Assembly: GCF_029784165.1 (NCBI RefSeq)
Contig: NC_073695.1
Coordinates: 101,001,306-101,065,305 of the forward strand
Direction of reading: 5' to 3'
DNA length: 64,000 nucleotides
Origin: Wyeomyia smithii
Taxonomy: Eukaryota; Arthropoda; Insecta; Diptera; Culicidae
The position numbers were made by a program, and so were the translations under genes. The notes below the pieces were generated by a model. The model was not told the DNA's origin and searched no databases. It saw only the letters and a program-made list of their open reading frames with translations. Below, piece after piece: positions 8,748 to 18,872 of the stretch (its first letter is position 1; each line of letters begins with the position of its first letter).

Positions 8748-11720
8748 TATGACCTCACACGGAATGTCGATTGGAAGTTATACGAGGAAATGATTTCAAA
8801 AGCGGTCGATTCGATTCAACATCATCCACCACTTGAAGAATACAACCCCCTTGCGGGCTTGATTCTCGACGCCGCGTTGCAAGCCCAAACGAAGAAATAT
8901 CCCGGCGTAACGATTAAAGAACGGCCTCCCACTCCGTGGTGGGACCAAGAGTGCTCCGATGTCTACACGCAAAGATCCGACGCGTTTTTGGCCTACCAGA
9001 AGGGAGGTATACCTGGCGACTATTTACGGTATTCGGAGCTTGATACCAAGCTTTAAAGCTTGGCTAAAGCAAAGAAACGCGGATATTGGCGTCGGTTCGT
9101 GAACGAGACGTCGAGGGAGACATCGATGAGCACTCTTTGGAACACAGCCCGAAGAATGCGAAATCGCGTAACGGTCAACGAAAGCGAGGAGTCTTCAAGT
9201 AGGTGGATATTTGATTTTGCCAGGAAAGTATGTCCGGACTCTGTTCCTGAGCAAAACATTGTTCGCGATGCGTCTCCGGGCCACGACGCGATAGAATCAC
9301 CTTTTACGATGGCAGAATTTTCAGTTGCCCTCCTGTCCTGTAACAATAACGCGCCTGGGTTAGATAGAATCAAATTCAACTTGTTGAAGAATCTACCCGG
9401 CAATGCCAAGAGGCGCTCGTTGAACTTGTTCAATGAGTTCCTGGAGCAAAACATTGTACCGCAGGATTGGAGGCAAGTGAAGGTGATCGCCATCCAAAAA
9501 CCAGGGAAACCAGCTTCTGATCACAACTCTTATAGGCCGATTGCAATGCTATCCTGTATCCGGAAATTGATGGAAAAAATGATACTCCGTCGTTTAGACC
9601 ATTGGGTCGAATCAAATGGCCTACTATCGGATACTCAATTTGGCTTCCGCCGTGCCAAAGGGACGAATGATTGTCTTGCGCTGCTTTCAACAGATATTCA
9701 GCTGGCGTATGCTCGCAAAGAACAAATGGCGTCTGCGTTCTTGGACATTAAAGGGGCTTTTGATTTCGTTTCTATTGACATTCTTTCGGGTAAACTTCAC
9801 CGACAAGGATTTTCTCCAATTTTAAACAATTTTTTGCACAATTTGTTGTCCGAAAAGCACATGCATTTTAAGTACGGCGATTTGGTAACTTTTCGCATTA
9901 GCTACATGGGTCTTTCCCAGGGCTCATGTTTAAGCCCCCTTCTTTACAACTTTTATGTAAATGACATCGACGAATGTCTGGCAAATTCATGCACGATAAG
10001 ACAACTTGCAGACGACAGTGTAATCTCTGTTATAGGAGCCAAAGCTGTCGATTTGCAAGGACCATTGCAAGATACCTTGGACAATTTGTCTGCTTGGGCT
10101 TTACAGCTAGGTATCGAATTCTCTCCGGAGAAGACTAAGATAGTAGTTTTTTCTAGGAAGCATGAACCTGCTCAGCTTCAAACACAATTAATGGGTGAAA
10201 CGATTTCTCAGGTTTTGGTATACAAATATCTTGGTGTCTGGTTCGACTCTAAAGGCACCTGGGGTTGTCACGTGAGGTATCTGATGAAAAAATGTCAACA
10301 AAGAGTGAATTTTCTTCGTACAATAACCGGACAATGGTGGGGAGCCCATCCAGGAGACCTTATAAGGCTTTACCAAACAACGATATTGTCTGTTATTGAA
10401 TACGGGTGTTTCTGCTTCCGCTCCGCAGCAAACACACATTTGATCAAACTGGAGCGAATACAATATCGTTGTTTGCGTAACGCCTTAGGTTGCATGCAGT
10501 CGACCCATACGATGAGTTTGGAGGTCTTAGCTGGAGTACTACCATTGAAAAACCGCTTCTGGAGCCTGTCTTCTCGTATTCTTATCAAATGTGAGGTCTT
10601 GAACCGTCCCGTGATTGAAAATTTTGAAAGGTTAATCGAACTCAATTCTCAAACCCGTTTTATGACATTGTATTTCCATCACATGTCCCAAAATATTAAC
10701 CCTTCTACGAATATTCCAAATCGTGTCGACTTATCAAATACTTCTGATTCTACTGTGTTTTTCGATACATCCATGATAGAAGAAACTCGTGGAATCCCGG
10801 ATCATTTACGCGTGCAGCAGATCCCCAAAATTTTTTCCAATAAATATCGAAACATCAACTGCAACAATATGTTCTACACTGACGGATCACTTCTCGATGG
10901 GTCCACTGGCTTCGGTATTTTCAATAACAATTTAACCGTCTCCCATAAACTCGATAATCCTGCTTCTGTTTACGTCGCAGAATTAGCTGCAATTCAGTAC
11001 ACCCTAGGGATTATCGAAAAAATGCCCAAGGACCATTATTTCATCTTTACGGACAGTCTCAGTTTCATTGAGGCTCTCCGATCGATGAAAGATGTTAAGC
11101 ACTCTCCGTATTTCCTGGGGAAAATACGGGAACATCTGAGTGCTTTATCCGAAAAATCGTTTCAGATTACCTTAGCGTGGGTCCCTTCTCACTGCTCGAT
11201 ACCGGGCAATGAGAAAGCGGACTCTTTGGCTAAGGTGGGCGCAACAAACGGTGATATTTATGAAAGACCAATTGCCTTTAATGAATTTTTCGCACTTGTA
11301 CGTCAGAATACGATCATCAGTTGGCAAAATTCTTGGACCAGAGGGGAACTGGGAAGGTGGTTACATTCCATAATCCCCAAGGTGTCGACGAACCCGTGGT
11401 TCAAGGGGTTGGATGTAGGTCGGGATTTCATTTGTGTGATGTCCCGGCTTATGTCCAATCACTATAGATTTGACGCGCATCTTCGTCGTGTTGGGCTCGG
11501 GGAAAGTAGTATCTGTTCCTGTGGTGAGGGTTATCACGACATAGAGCATGTGGTTTGGTCATGCCCTGTACACCGTGACGCCAGGTCTAAATTAATAGCT
11601 TCCCTGCAGGCCGAAAGTAGGCAGCCGGCTCTTCCTGTTTGTGATGTCTTGGCGAGCCGTGACCTATCCTACATGTCCCTTATATACGTTTTCCTGAAAT
11701 CCATCCACGCCCCAGTTTAA
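8748..11720 (+). pseudogene. ORF2 of the older LINE: RT and RNase H, one nonsense codon
   Basis: The frame continues from the endonuclease end at 2515-2585. It runs 8748-9056 to a TAA stop at 9054-9056 and then continues in the same frame to 11720. At the stop, the intact LINE has Lys in the context Q-M-K-S-L, so a single A-to-T change (AAA to TAA) explains the break. Downstream the reverse transcriptase (LADD box, LSQGS where the other copy has LPQGS), the RNase H (FYTDGS, AELAA, FTDS, NEKAD) and the C-terminal Cys/His motif are all uninterrupted. The copy is dead in cis because it lacks ORF1, the endonuclease and the promoter. Its open RT frame suggests a fairly young insertion. Confidence 0.9.
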
Positions 11721-12119
11721 TCCTATTCCCTTCCGCCTACATCCAACCAAACGACAAGAACACGTTAAGACCCCGGATCCGGAAACAGCAACTAGACCCG
11801 CACGATACTCTCAGGTCCCATCGGGAGACAACCCAATATGCCAGTCCGTAATATCTTGGCCCAGCAGCGGAACATATTTCATATGCTGCTTACCTATGGC
11901 GATGGAAAACCATCAAACAACAAATCAGTGCTATTAATGCAAAACATTCTAGCTTTAAGTTAGATTTAGTTTCAGCTCGTAGTCGGCAGCGAGGATAAAA
12001 AATTTTCTTTTATTATTTAATATACTTTAGAAAGTAAGCTACCAGATATATTTGGCGCCGTTAAACATTAAATTGTGTTTGTGCCGTGTCAAATAAATTA
12101 TAGATGAAGAAAAAAAAAA
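11721..12119 (+). other. 3' UTR and A tail of the older LINE
   Basis: This 399-bp tail shares the segment GCTCGTAGTCGG with the 3' UTR of the intact LINE (near 2680 on the opposite strand), probably part of the RT recognition region. It ends with AATAAA and an A run. Confidence 0.75.
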
Positions 12120-12126
12120 CTGTGAA

Positions 12127-12520
12127 AAATTCGAAGCATATGCATTGAAAACCGCTCGTCTGCTCGTTAGTCTTCATGATTGGTACCCAATGCCGCCATC
12201 GGTGCATAAAGTTCTTGTTCACGGGGCCAAGGTGATCTCAAGTTTTCTTATTCCTATTGGCCAGCTGACGGAAGAGGCCCAAGAGTCCCGGAACAAGGAT
12301 ATTGGCAACTACAGAGAAGATCATACTAGAAAGTTCTCCAGAGTCGCAACGAATACGGATCTCATACATAGGTTGTTGGAGACATCGGATCCAGTAATAA
12401 CATCTATTAGAGGATTTCCAAAAAAAAAACGAAACTCCACTGTCGTAGGAAGCAAGATCGCTTTTGGTCGTTTCTGATGACGAAATTTTTACTGAGAGTG
12501 ATAATGACAGCGAAGAATGA
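12127..12520 (+). pseudogene. C-terminal remnant of a putative transposase (long-TIR element)
   Basis: An open frame from 12127 to about 12477 reads with motifs WYPMPPSVHKVL, IGQLTEEAQ and TSDPVITSIR. It ends in a Lys-rich patch, after which a one-base shift gives an acidic tail (Ser-Asp-Asp-Glu repeats) to a TGA at 12518-12520. The pattern reminds me of the C-terminal part of uncharacterised, transposon-associated proteins seen in many arthropods; this is from memory and I cannot name the superfamily. It lies between the plus-strand LINE and the right inverted arm, so it most likely encodes the end of the transposase of the 1944-13228 element. The LINE probably cut this gene. The N-terminal and catalytic parts are absent. 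Confidence 0.55.
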
Positions 12521-12696
12521 TCCCTTATAGATTGAGTTCAAATAACTTTTTGACATAAACATATATTCAAAATAATTTCTCTCTTTTACTTTAATAATCC
12601 GAGAGTTATGGCAAATTAGCGCCATAACTTGTAAAAATAGAAATTGAGCGTATGTTCTCGAATGCAGGAGACAGCGAGAGACAAATGCCGATGTGT

Positions 12697-13228
12697 CATA
12701 GAAATGGTTTGGTCTGCAGATATTTGCAGATTTGGTAGATATTTGTCAGTGAAATAGTACATTATTTTAATAAAAATCTTCAATAACTAAATAAATATAG
12801 GAGATAAAAATAAACGTTCTTAAGAGAAATTGTGTGTTTTGTTATAACAAACAACAGTGTAGAACATTGAAAAATTGTAGAAAATCACTATAAAAAGTTA
12901 TGTGGTAAAAATAGATTTTAAGGGGCATTCTGTAGAAAACTCCACAAAAGTCCATTTTAATAGGGAGATAGAAGTATGGTATCTTCAGCAAAGTCATTTC
13001 TTATAAAATTTTCCACAACTTTGCCGAACAAAGTGGAGTTTTTTTATGCAAAAATGAGCAAAGTAAAATTCGTCTCTCACTTTTAGGTGGATTAATCACA
13101 AAATTGCAACTTCTATAACATGGAGAATAATTAATGGAACCTCTTCTCCGAAGACACTATATCTCTCAAATCATTTTTTCTGGGTCAAAACAATTTCGAT
13201 CACGTTTTTGCTGCTTTGGAAACAGTGT
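12697..13228 (-). repeat. Right arm of the long inverted repeat
   Basis: Inverted partner of 1944-2474, with about 530 bp of continuous similarity and small substitutions and indels. Confidence 0.85.
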
Positions 13229-13235
13229 ACAGCGC

Positions 13236-13860
13236 CGTGAGCAGGACTTGCTGAACTTTTATGTTTGGAATCGGATTCGTTGCGCATATACCACTTGTGA
13301 TGCATAGTGTTAATGAATCGTAATATACATCACACTGCTGCGCAATTGCAGCAGCATCAAACTGCAATCAAAGTTGCAATTTAGTAATAACCATTCATTA
13401 TGCTCTTCCAAATATATTTAGTAGCCTTGAAAAAGACTGGTTGCTGCAGTTGCAAATTTCATTCAATTATCGCATAAATGCTTCATGGTCCAGATAGCGC
13501 GCGATATCCGCTCTGACAAAGATTTATTTCGCACGTTGTGGAATGGGATAACTGAAAAAATAGGTATGACTAAAGTCGCATGGAAGCAGATCGCGCGTGT
13601 TTGATTCTGCCGACGGTAGACATGAGTATGAAGGTGGAAATTCTGCTGTTATGTCGAACTATAACCGTTTTGTTTTAAGACGCAATAGCGTAAGTGCTGC
13701 ATTTCTGTTATCTGCTGCCATCCATCACTAGAACAAGTATATATTACAACCGGCCACCAATACATTCTTGAGGCAATGTTGAATTTTTCTTGTCTTGCGA
13801 ATGCTGAAATTTGCGGTATTCCGTCTATTACACATGATGAAAAATCTTAACTACTTCAAT
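13236..13860. other. Unassigned intergenic sequence
   Basis: No gene was recognised. There is a weak local likeness (TGCTGTTATGTCGAAC...) to sequence near 1855 on the other side of the long-TIR element, too diverged to interpret. Confidence 0.35.
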
Positions 13861-14115
13861 CACATAATTGTGGAGCACCAACAGGTGCTATTATATTTGA
13901 CAACAGTAACAAACTGACAAGTTTTTTCAATTATTATCATTTCAGTTAACCATTCGCCGATGATTCTAGTTCTCCCGTTTTCTTCAGTAGAAATGCCTGC
14001 CATTTCCAATAATTCTGCAGCTACCGAAAACTCTATAACAGCCGCCAGATAGTCAAATGCTTAAGTATCAACGCGCCCAGCGCGATCAGCCAGAAATTGA
14101 AATCCGGCTTTTCTT
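13861..14115 (-). pseudogene. Histone H2A pseudogene fragment
   Basis: The minus strand translates in one frame with the signature blocks of the H2A histone fold: KAGFQF (canonical RAGLQF) and YLAAVIEFSVAAELLEMAG (the alpha-2 helix region, normally YLAAVLEYLAAEVLELAG). These are followed by a diverged NAARDNKKTRII-like block that ends TRII, and then a weaker match to the C-terminal IAQGG region after a frameshift. One TAA stop interrupts it, and about 15 residues of loop 1 are missing. Canonical H2A fits better than H2A.Z because of the TRII block. No introns are visible, which fits either a retrocopy or an escaped replication-dependent histone gene. It is clearly non-functional. Confidence 0.75.
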
Positions 14116-15312
14116 TCTTCTTCATGATCAGCAACCAACGTCCGTATGGTATCGGCACAATCATGGAATGAATTATACATAAAACACAAAGCGCGCATTC
14201 TTAGTCAACTAGGTATATTCTGTCGACCTTGTTAGGGAAGGAAGCATTGTGCGACCAATCAGACATTTGCGTTTCGACAAGGCTTGACAATTTTCAATAG
14301 TACAATCGTTCGAACAATCAGATTACAACTTTCTGCATTTGGACGGGTGCTTGGTTGATTTTCCAATCGATTACTGCAAAAATGACGAAAATCGGTTGGA
14401 AACTGACTGAGCTTAAAACGGTTGAAAATGGACAATTTTTGTGACGCTCTCGATGTTTTTGGTTTTTGAAATTGGATCCCTGTAATGAAACTGGTCCCCT
14501 GTATATGTTGCCGTCAGACGTAATTCTACGTCAAAAACTCAAACTACCTAAATGTTGATAGCCGTTACGCATACTTTAACTTTGTTTAATATACCTGGAT
14601 CGTGAAGATCGAAATTTTCCGGGGTTTTCTTCTTCAACATGCTATAAGTAGCCGTACATCAAGTTTTTTGAGATTATTTGCTAAATTTCTCAAAAAATAC
14701 ATCAGGTACTAACTTCATATCCAAGGAAGAGTTTTTCAAAATGCTATTCTCTACAAACTTCCTTTGGACATTATCCTTCTATTTTGCTTCCTTGAGAAGT
14801 TAGTGACAGCGCCGCCCTAGCGGTGAAATTTTGAACTACATAGCCATTACCAAAAGTTGACCAATGGTTTCACGATCAACTTTCGAGAAGACATCGTTCA
14901 TCTAGGAGGCAACCCTGAGAAGTTATTAATTTCGCCCTGATTTCAGTCCTTTCCGACCACTGTGCGAAGTAGACAACAGATAAGTAGGTTTTATTAGAGT
15001 CCACTCCGTTTTCTTGTGAAAAACATGCGATATCACGAGTATTGCTTGACAATTTTCAATAGTACAACGGTTTGCGGGTCTTTGGAAGAACCTCCAGATA
15101 TCATGTTTCGTTCGCCTTCAATGCATTATACTCGGACTCCGTTGCGTCAATCCAGAGTGATAGTTATCGTCATGGGATGTTAGAAATTAACTTGCCATGG
15201 ACTGAGTGCTCCCGGTAACTGTGCTCAGTACCATATTGCGTACCAACCATTTTTTCGTTCGATTGAGACGGGAACGCAGTAGTACTTTAGCTGCCTTGGC
15301 TGTGTGGGTCCA
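14116..15312. other. Degenerate intergenic DNA with a repeated 22-mer-like motif
   Basis: No coding region is visible. TTGACAATTTTCAATAGTAC occurs twice in direct orientation, near 14284 and 15047, so the roughly 760 bp between the copies may be an insertion or a duplicated segment. Confidence 0.4.
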
Positions 15313-15441
15313 CAAAACGCACCGGAGCTAAGGCCAATCGAAAAATACTGGGCTACCATGCAGCAGGCACTACAGATATGAAGAAAAAGTGGGCTTCTGT
15401 GCAGAAGAACCTGCAGCCAGATGTTGTGCAGAATCTAATGT
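15313..15441 (+). pseudogene. Tc1/mariner transposase C-terminal relic
   Basis: The frame contains NAPELRPIEKYWA, the conserved block around the last acidic residue of the DDE/D triad in Tc1/mariner transposases. After a stop and a frameshift there follows KKWASVQKNLQPDVVQNLM, typical of the helical tail. Only the last third is recognisable. Confidence 0.75.
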
Positions 15442-15572
15442 TCTTCCAGTAATTACCCGCTGATCGTTTTGATGTTCAACGTCGTTCAAAGAATCAATAG
15501 CTTTCCAGATTCCCTCCTCTATAATGACCATTCGTAGGTACTGTAGACGCTTACAAAGCGTTCTCTCGTATT

Positions 15573-15758
15573 GTGTTTTTTCGTAAGGGCCGCTCCACAA
15601 TAGCACAAACACTCACTTTGCAACTGATACTATTCAAATTTCGGGAATACAACTTGCAAACTTATCATCTGTTTCTCGATTTCAAGGTGGCGTACGACTC
15701 AGTTAAGCGAAATGTGCTGTGGAAGATAATACTTGAAACTAGTCAGTCGCTTTCGTGA
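15573..15758 (+). pseudogene. LINE reverse-transcriptase fragment (RTE-like)
   Basis: This 61-residue frame holds RKGRST, FREYNLQTYHLF and LDFKVAYDSVKRNVLW, the fingers/palm region around the first catalytic Asp of a LINE reverse transcriptase. It is bounded on both sides by unrelated sequence. The same family appears on the minus strand at 45690-46345. Confidence 0.8.
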
Positions 15759-17274
15759 CGTTCAAAGTACTGAAACGGAACGACGAACCGCTATTTCTGT
15801 ACCACAATGGACAATTTTTCCTCCACGGAGCGCAATATTCGGAATAGAGAAAGAACTTTCGGTTATGCTGTACGGAAATAAAACAATTGTTAGTCTCTCT
15901 TCATTGGTTTTTTGTATTTTCATTGTAAGTTTGCGCAATTAATATTTACCTATTCGTGTGTACGAATTAGATCGTGTTGGAGTCATAATAAAAATGATAG
16001 CAGAAGTAGAAAGAATCAATAGAGATAAATAATATAATAAGTGAACGATAAGATACAAAAACAGAATATAGTTATAAAATATTGAATAAAAAAATTTGAT
16101 AGAATAAATATATAAAAATCGAACCCGGATGTTCTGGGATTTGAATGGACCTATGATTATCAATCCATGATCTCTGGTGGATGTAGTCTAGATTCACGTT
16201 GTATTGAATATGTTGGCATGATTGTTAAGAAAAAATTACTCGTAAACAATGTTGAAATCACACGCTGGCTGGTGTAAGGTGTTGTTGTTGTTGTTGTTGT
16301 TTTTGCTGTTGTTCCTTTCGGTTCTAGTTGATGGTGTTTGGAACGCGCTCAAAAACACTAGTGATCATTCACACCCACTGCTGTATGGTTGGTATCAATA
16401 GAGCTTCATTTGAAAGAGCAGAAAATGTGATGAAATCACTCAGCTTTTCACCAGTTCCGATAGATGCTGTATAATTTCATGCTAGAACTTCTACCTATAA
16501 TATTATAAAATGTGTAAGTATTGAAATATCTGACAGTTTATAGTCTGACTGAATAGAGATTAGTGTAAAATAAAATCATTAAAATTATAGTCTCGGGCAT
16601 GTATATAATAGCAGCTAAAGCAAGAGATTATTATAACTTATTGTTTAAAGGTTAAAGTGCGCGCATATAGTTCAAAACAATATTTAGGTTATTCTGCTGG
16701 GCTTCCCGCAAAGGGGTTTGCGTTTTTTCTCTTAGGCCTAAGGGATGCATATAGTTTTGCAAAGTAATGGCGGTATGCTGTATAGTTGGTTGATTAGTGC
16801 AAGCCGTCTTATTTGATACAATAGTTTGTGTTAGAACCATTTACTTCAACGAATTTATGTTTGTGCTATACGAAACGGGTTTTCTTCAGATTATGTTGAA
16901 GTAAACAGTTATACAAAAGAAAAGTCGTTTGTTTGTTTTCGTTAATTGTTGTAGTCTCTCTGTTATTTTTACTTTTTGGAAGTTAGTATTTGAAAGTTTC
17001 TAGGTCATGTGGGAAAAGGAAAATTTTGGGGAGCAGATTATGTTGGAGACGTTGAATAAGATCTCGGGTACTGGAGATTTGCTATTTTTTTGGCAGGCAG
17101 TGTTGTTGGTGCCAGTTGCTGCGGGTAAAGCATTTGTGACGGGCCCAAATTGTTCATTGTAATAGGTTACGTCATCTACTCCGCTCTGCCTTTAGAGGTT
17201 TTAAAGCATTGATTAGTTAGAGAAGCGAGCTGTCGATTTGTTTTCCATTCGTTTTTTTTTCGTGCTGGTGCCAT
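15759..17274. other. 3' flank of flightin, no further gene seen
   Basis: An AT-rich stretch downstream of the flightin stop, which must contain its 3' UTR. I found no clean AATAAA on the minus strand close to the stop. A (GTT)n tract lies at 16279-16313. Confidence 0.4.
16279..16313. repeat. (GTT)n microsatellite
   Basis: About eleven GTT units, with one TTTTTGC interruption near the end. Confidence 0.85.
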
Positions 17275-17837
17275 TTACAAAATTCGTGCGTATTTGCTGT
17301 TAATGTAGCGCTTCGAGTGGAAATTGTAAGATTTGATCTGATTACTTAGGGTGTGTGTAAATTTCCGATCATCCCGCTTCAGGCCGATGTTGGTGTAATT
17401 GTACATGTCATCAATGCTCTTCGGTGTCCTGAAAAAAAAACGCAGGAATGTTTCCCTTATTGTTTCACAAGCTATAATAATTTTTTAAAAACTCACTTTC
17501 TCTCAGTCCGCAAAACACGCTCGGCCCAGTACTGTGGACGGGGAATTTCGCCAGGCATTCCACGAGCGCGTCTGTCCAGGTAATCAATGACGTCGTCATA
17601 ATAGTTATGGCGATAGTTGTACATGTAATTATACTGTAAAAACTTCGGGCTGTGAAGAAGAAAATGAATATTCGGTCAAGCATTTGCTACTTCGTATCGA
17701 TCGGTCAACTTGTCTCACCGAACCCAGTGCTTGTACAGTTGCAGTTTGCGCCGTTGGAAATCATCGACGATATTCAGAGGTTCGGCTCCCCGAGTGTCCT
17801 TAACGATGACGTCAGCTGATGCATTTTCATCATCCAT
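17275..17837 (-). CDS. fln: Flightin, three coding exons (141 aa)
   Basis: Flightin is a thick-filament protein of insect indirect flight muscle that binds the myosin rod and sets filament length and stiffness. Exons on the minus strand are 17837-17719, 17649-17497 and 17428-17275, with introns of 69 and 68 bp (donors GTGAGACAAG and GTGAGTTTTT, acceptors CTTCACAG and TTTTTTTCAG). The joined frame starts at the first ATG and gives 141 aa ending in TAA. Residues about 38-87 match the WYR domain, the core of the family, including HWVRPKFLQY, NYYDDVIDYLD and WAERVLRT. The Pro-rich acidic N-terminal extension of Drosophila flightin (182 aa as I recall it) is mostly missing here; only 37 residues precede the domain. 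The C-terminus is Tyr/Lys-rich. No lesions are seen, so I treat it as functional. Confidence 0.88.
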
Positions 17838-17870
17838 GTTGACGGCGAAACTGTCGATGGGCGCTTATTT
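17838..17870 (-). other. Flightin 5' UTR segment with an upstream splice acceptor
   Basis: Immediately upstream of the ATG the minus strand reads T-rich sequence ending TTTCTCAG at 17871-17872. This looks like the acceptor of a 5' UTR intron, so the transcription start probably lies further right. A possible donor GTGGGAAAAG follows TTATTTTCG near 17985, in a GC-richer block that could be the first exon. Confidence 0.5.
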
Positions 17871-17872
17871 CT

Positions 17873-18872
17873 GAGAAATTAATAAAAAAAAAACACATTT
17901 AATCATACATCAATTCTAATGTCGAATTGGACAATCCGTCGTTGCACTTGTTCCGCATACAAACGGTTGGCGGCCAGCTTTTCCCACCGAAAATAAATCA
18001 ATCGACAGCGGTCCGATCTCGGCGACGACGGTGAAAATGTGACAACGATGTGATGTAGAAAATGTTCGTTCATTAAAATTAGAATCTTAAGGAGGACATT
18101 TTTTGCATTCTCTTTTTGTTTATTTTAGATGCAATTACCGGCAACGTATCTTTATGCGATGCTCTGTGGTTGTGGTTACGATGCGGTTCGGGCAACGGTT
18201 CAAACTAGACGAAAAATGCAAGGCGAACAATAAATCTTGCCGACCGGACCGTATTAGGAAGCTGAATCATTAGTGGATCTGTTTGTTTTTTTTTTCGAAG
18301 TGGCTAAATCTCTTGATGCCTTTTTACTTTTTACTACTTTCATAATAAATGTCATTTTAGTTTGGGTTTAAATTTTGTACATTCTGAGCGAGACAGTGTG
18401 AATCATATCCAACTATAGATGTGACGGATGTTTACACTATTTAATGACGAATCTCAATTAATGAGCCAGGACATACTACACAAAAGAAACGGGTGGGTTT
18501 GATCAGAAAACTTAGCATGAAAACCTTGAAACAACAGAAGGTCTGGTGAATTAGGATAAATTCATTTATTTTCAACTAATTCAACTTGCTTCTATCTTTT
18601 CATAATCATAGTTTGAGGCTCCGGCGTTACTGAACTTGAATACATTAACGGAATAATGATAAAGGAGGTTTATTTGAACACATTCGACCGAAAACTTTCA
18701 GCAAGCACATAAACGGAAGATACACAAGCAAGGTAGGGATCCAAAGCATAGATCAATGCAGGCATCGCAATGTTTTACGGACAATAATCATTTCTGAATC
18801 AGTGCGTCTTGAACTGTCCTAAAGATCAGACGTGTTTTCGGTTGCTTGTAGACTGGTCTTTGACTGCGTATT
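17873..18872 (-). promoter_or_regulatory. Upstream region of flightin, with a MEF2-like site
   Basis: This is about 1 kb between flightin and the next repeat. CTAATTTTAA (minus strand, 18082-18073) matches the MEF2 consensus YTAWWWWTAR and lies about 235 bp above the ATG. MEF2 drives many insect muscle genes. In AT-rich DNA such a match can be chance, so its use is only a suggestion. Confidence 0.35.

Larger units (their letters stand above)
2515..12119 (+). mobile_element. 5'-truncated EN/RT/RNase H LINE (plus strand), split by a second LINE
   Basis: Two pieces, 2515-2585 and 8748-12119, read as one ORF2 once the intervening minus-strand LINE is removed. The first piece encodes the end of the endonuclease (GSDHLPI motif). 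The second resumes a few codons later at the sequence just after the shared 13-mer AGTTGACATTCCG. The pre-insertion length is about 3.44 kb, and the 5' UTR, ORF1 and most of the endonuclease are missing. The 3' end has AATAAA near 12092 and a 10-base A run at 12110-12119. A likely but imperfect target duplication is GAAAATTCG at 2506-2514 versus GAAAAATTCG at 12124-12133. It belongs to the same family as the other LINE here, but its protein differs at roughly one residue in five, so it is a separate subfamily. Confidence 0.85.
1944..13228. mobile_element. DNA element with ~531-bp terminal inverted repeats, containing two nested LINEs
   Basis: The left arm 1944-2474 and the right arm 12697-13228 are inverted copies of each other with only scattered differences. 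The outer tip is ACACTGTTTCCAAAGCAG. The arms carry the motifs CAAAGTTGTGG and TTATAACAAA in opposite orientation. The 6-mer CAGCGC occurs just outside both ends (1938-1943 and 13230-13235, offset by one base) and may be the target duplication. Inside lies a transposase-like C-terminal remnant (12127-12520) and about 9.6 kb of LINE DNA inserted later. Arms this long are unusual for common mosquito families. I cannot assign a superfamily. The alternative is an inverted duplication of a repeat unrelated to transposition. Confidence 0.65.

Noticed and set aside
1944..13228. One large inverted duplication containing a single LINE family
   Set aside because: The LINE copies differ at about one residue in five and the minus-strand copy has a perfect 13-bp target duplication inside the other, so they are separate insertions.
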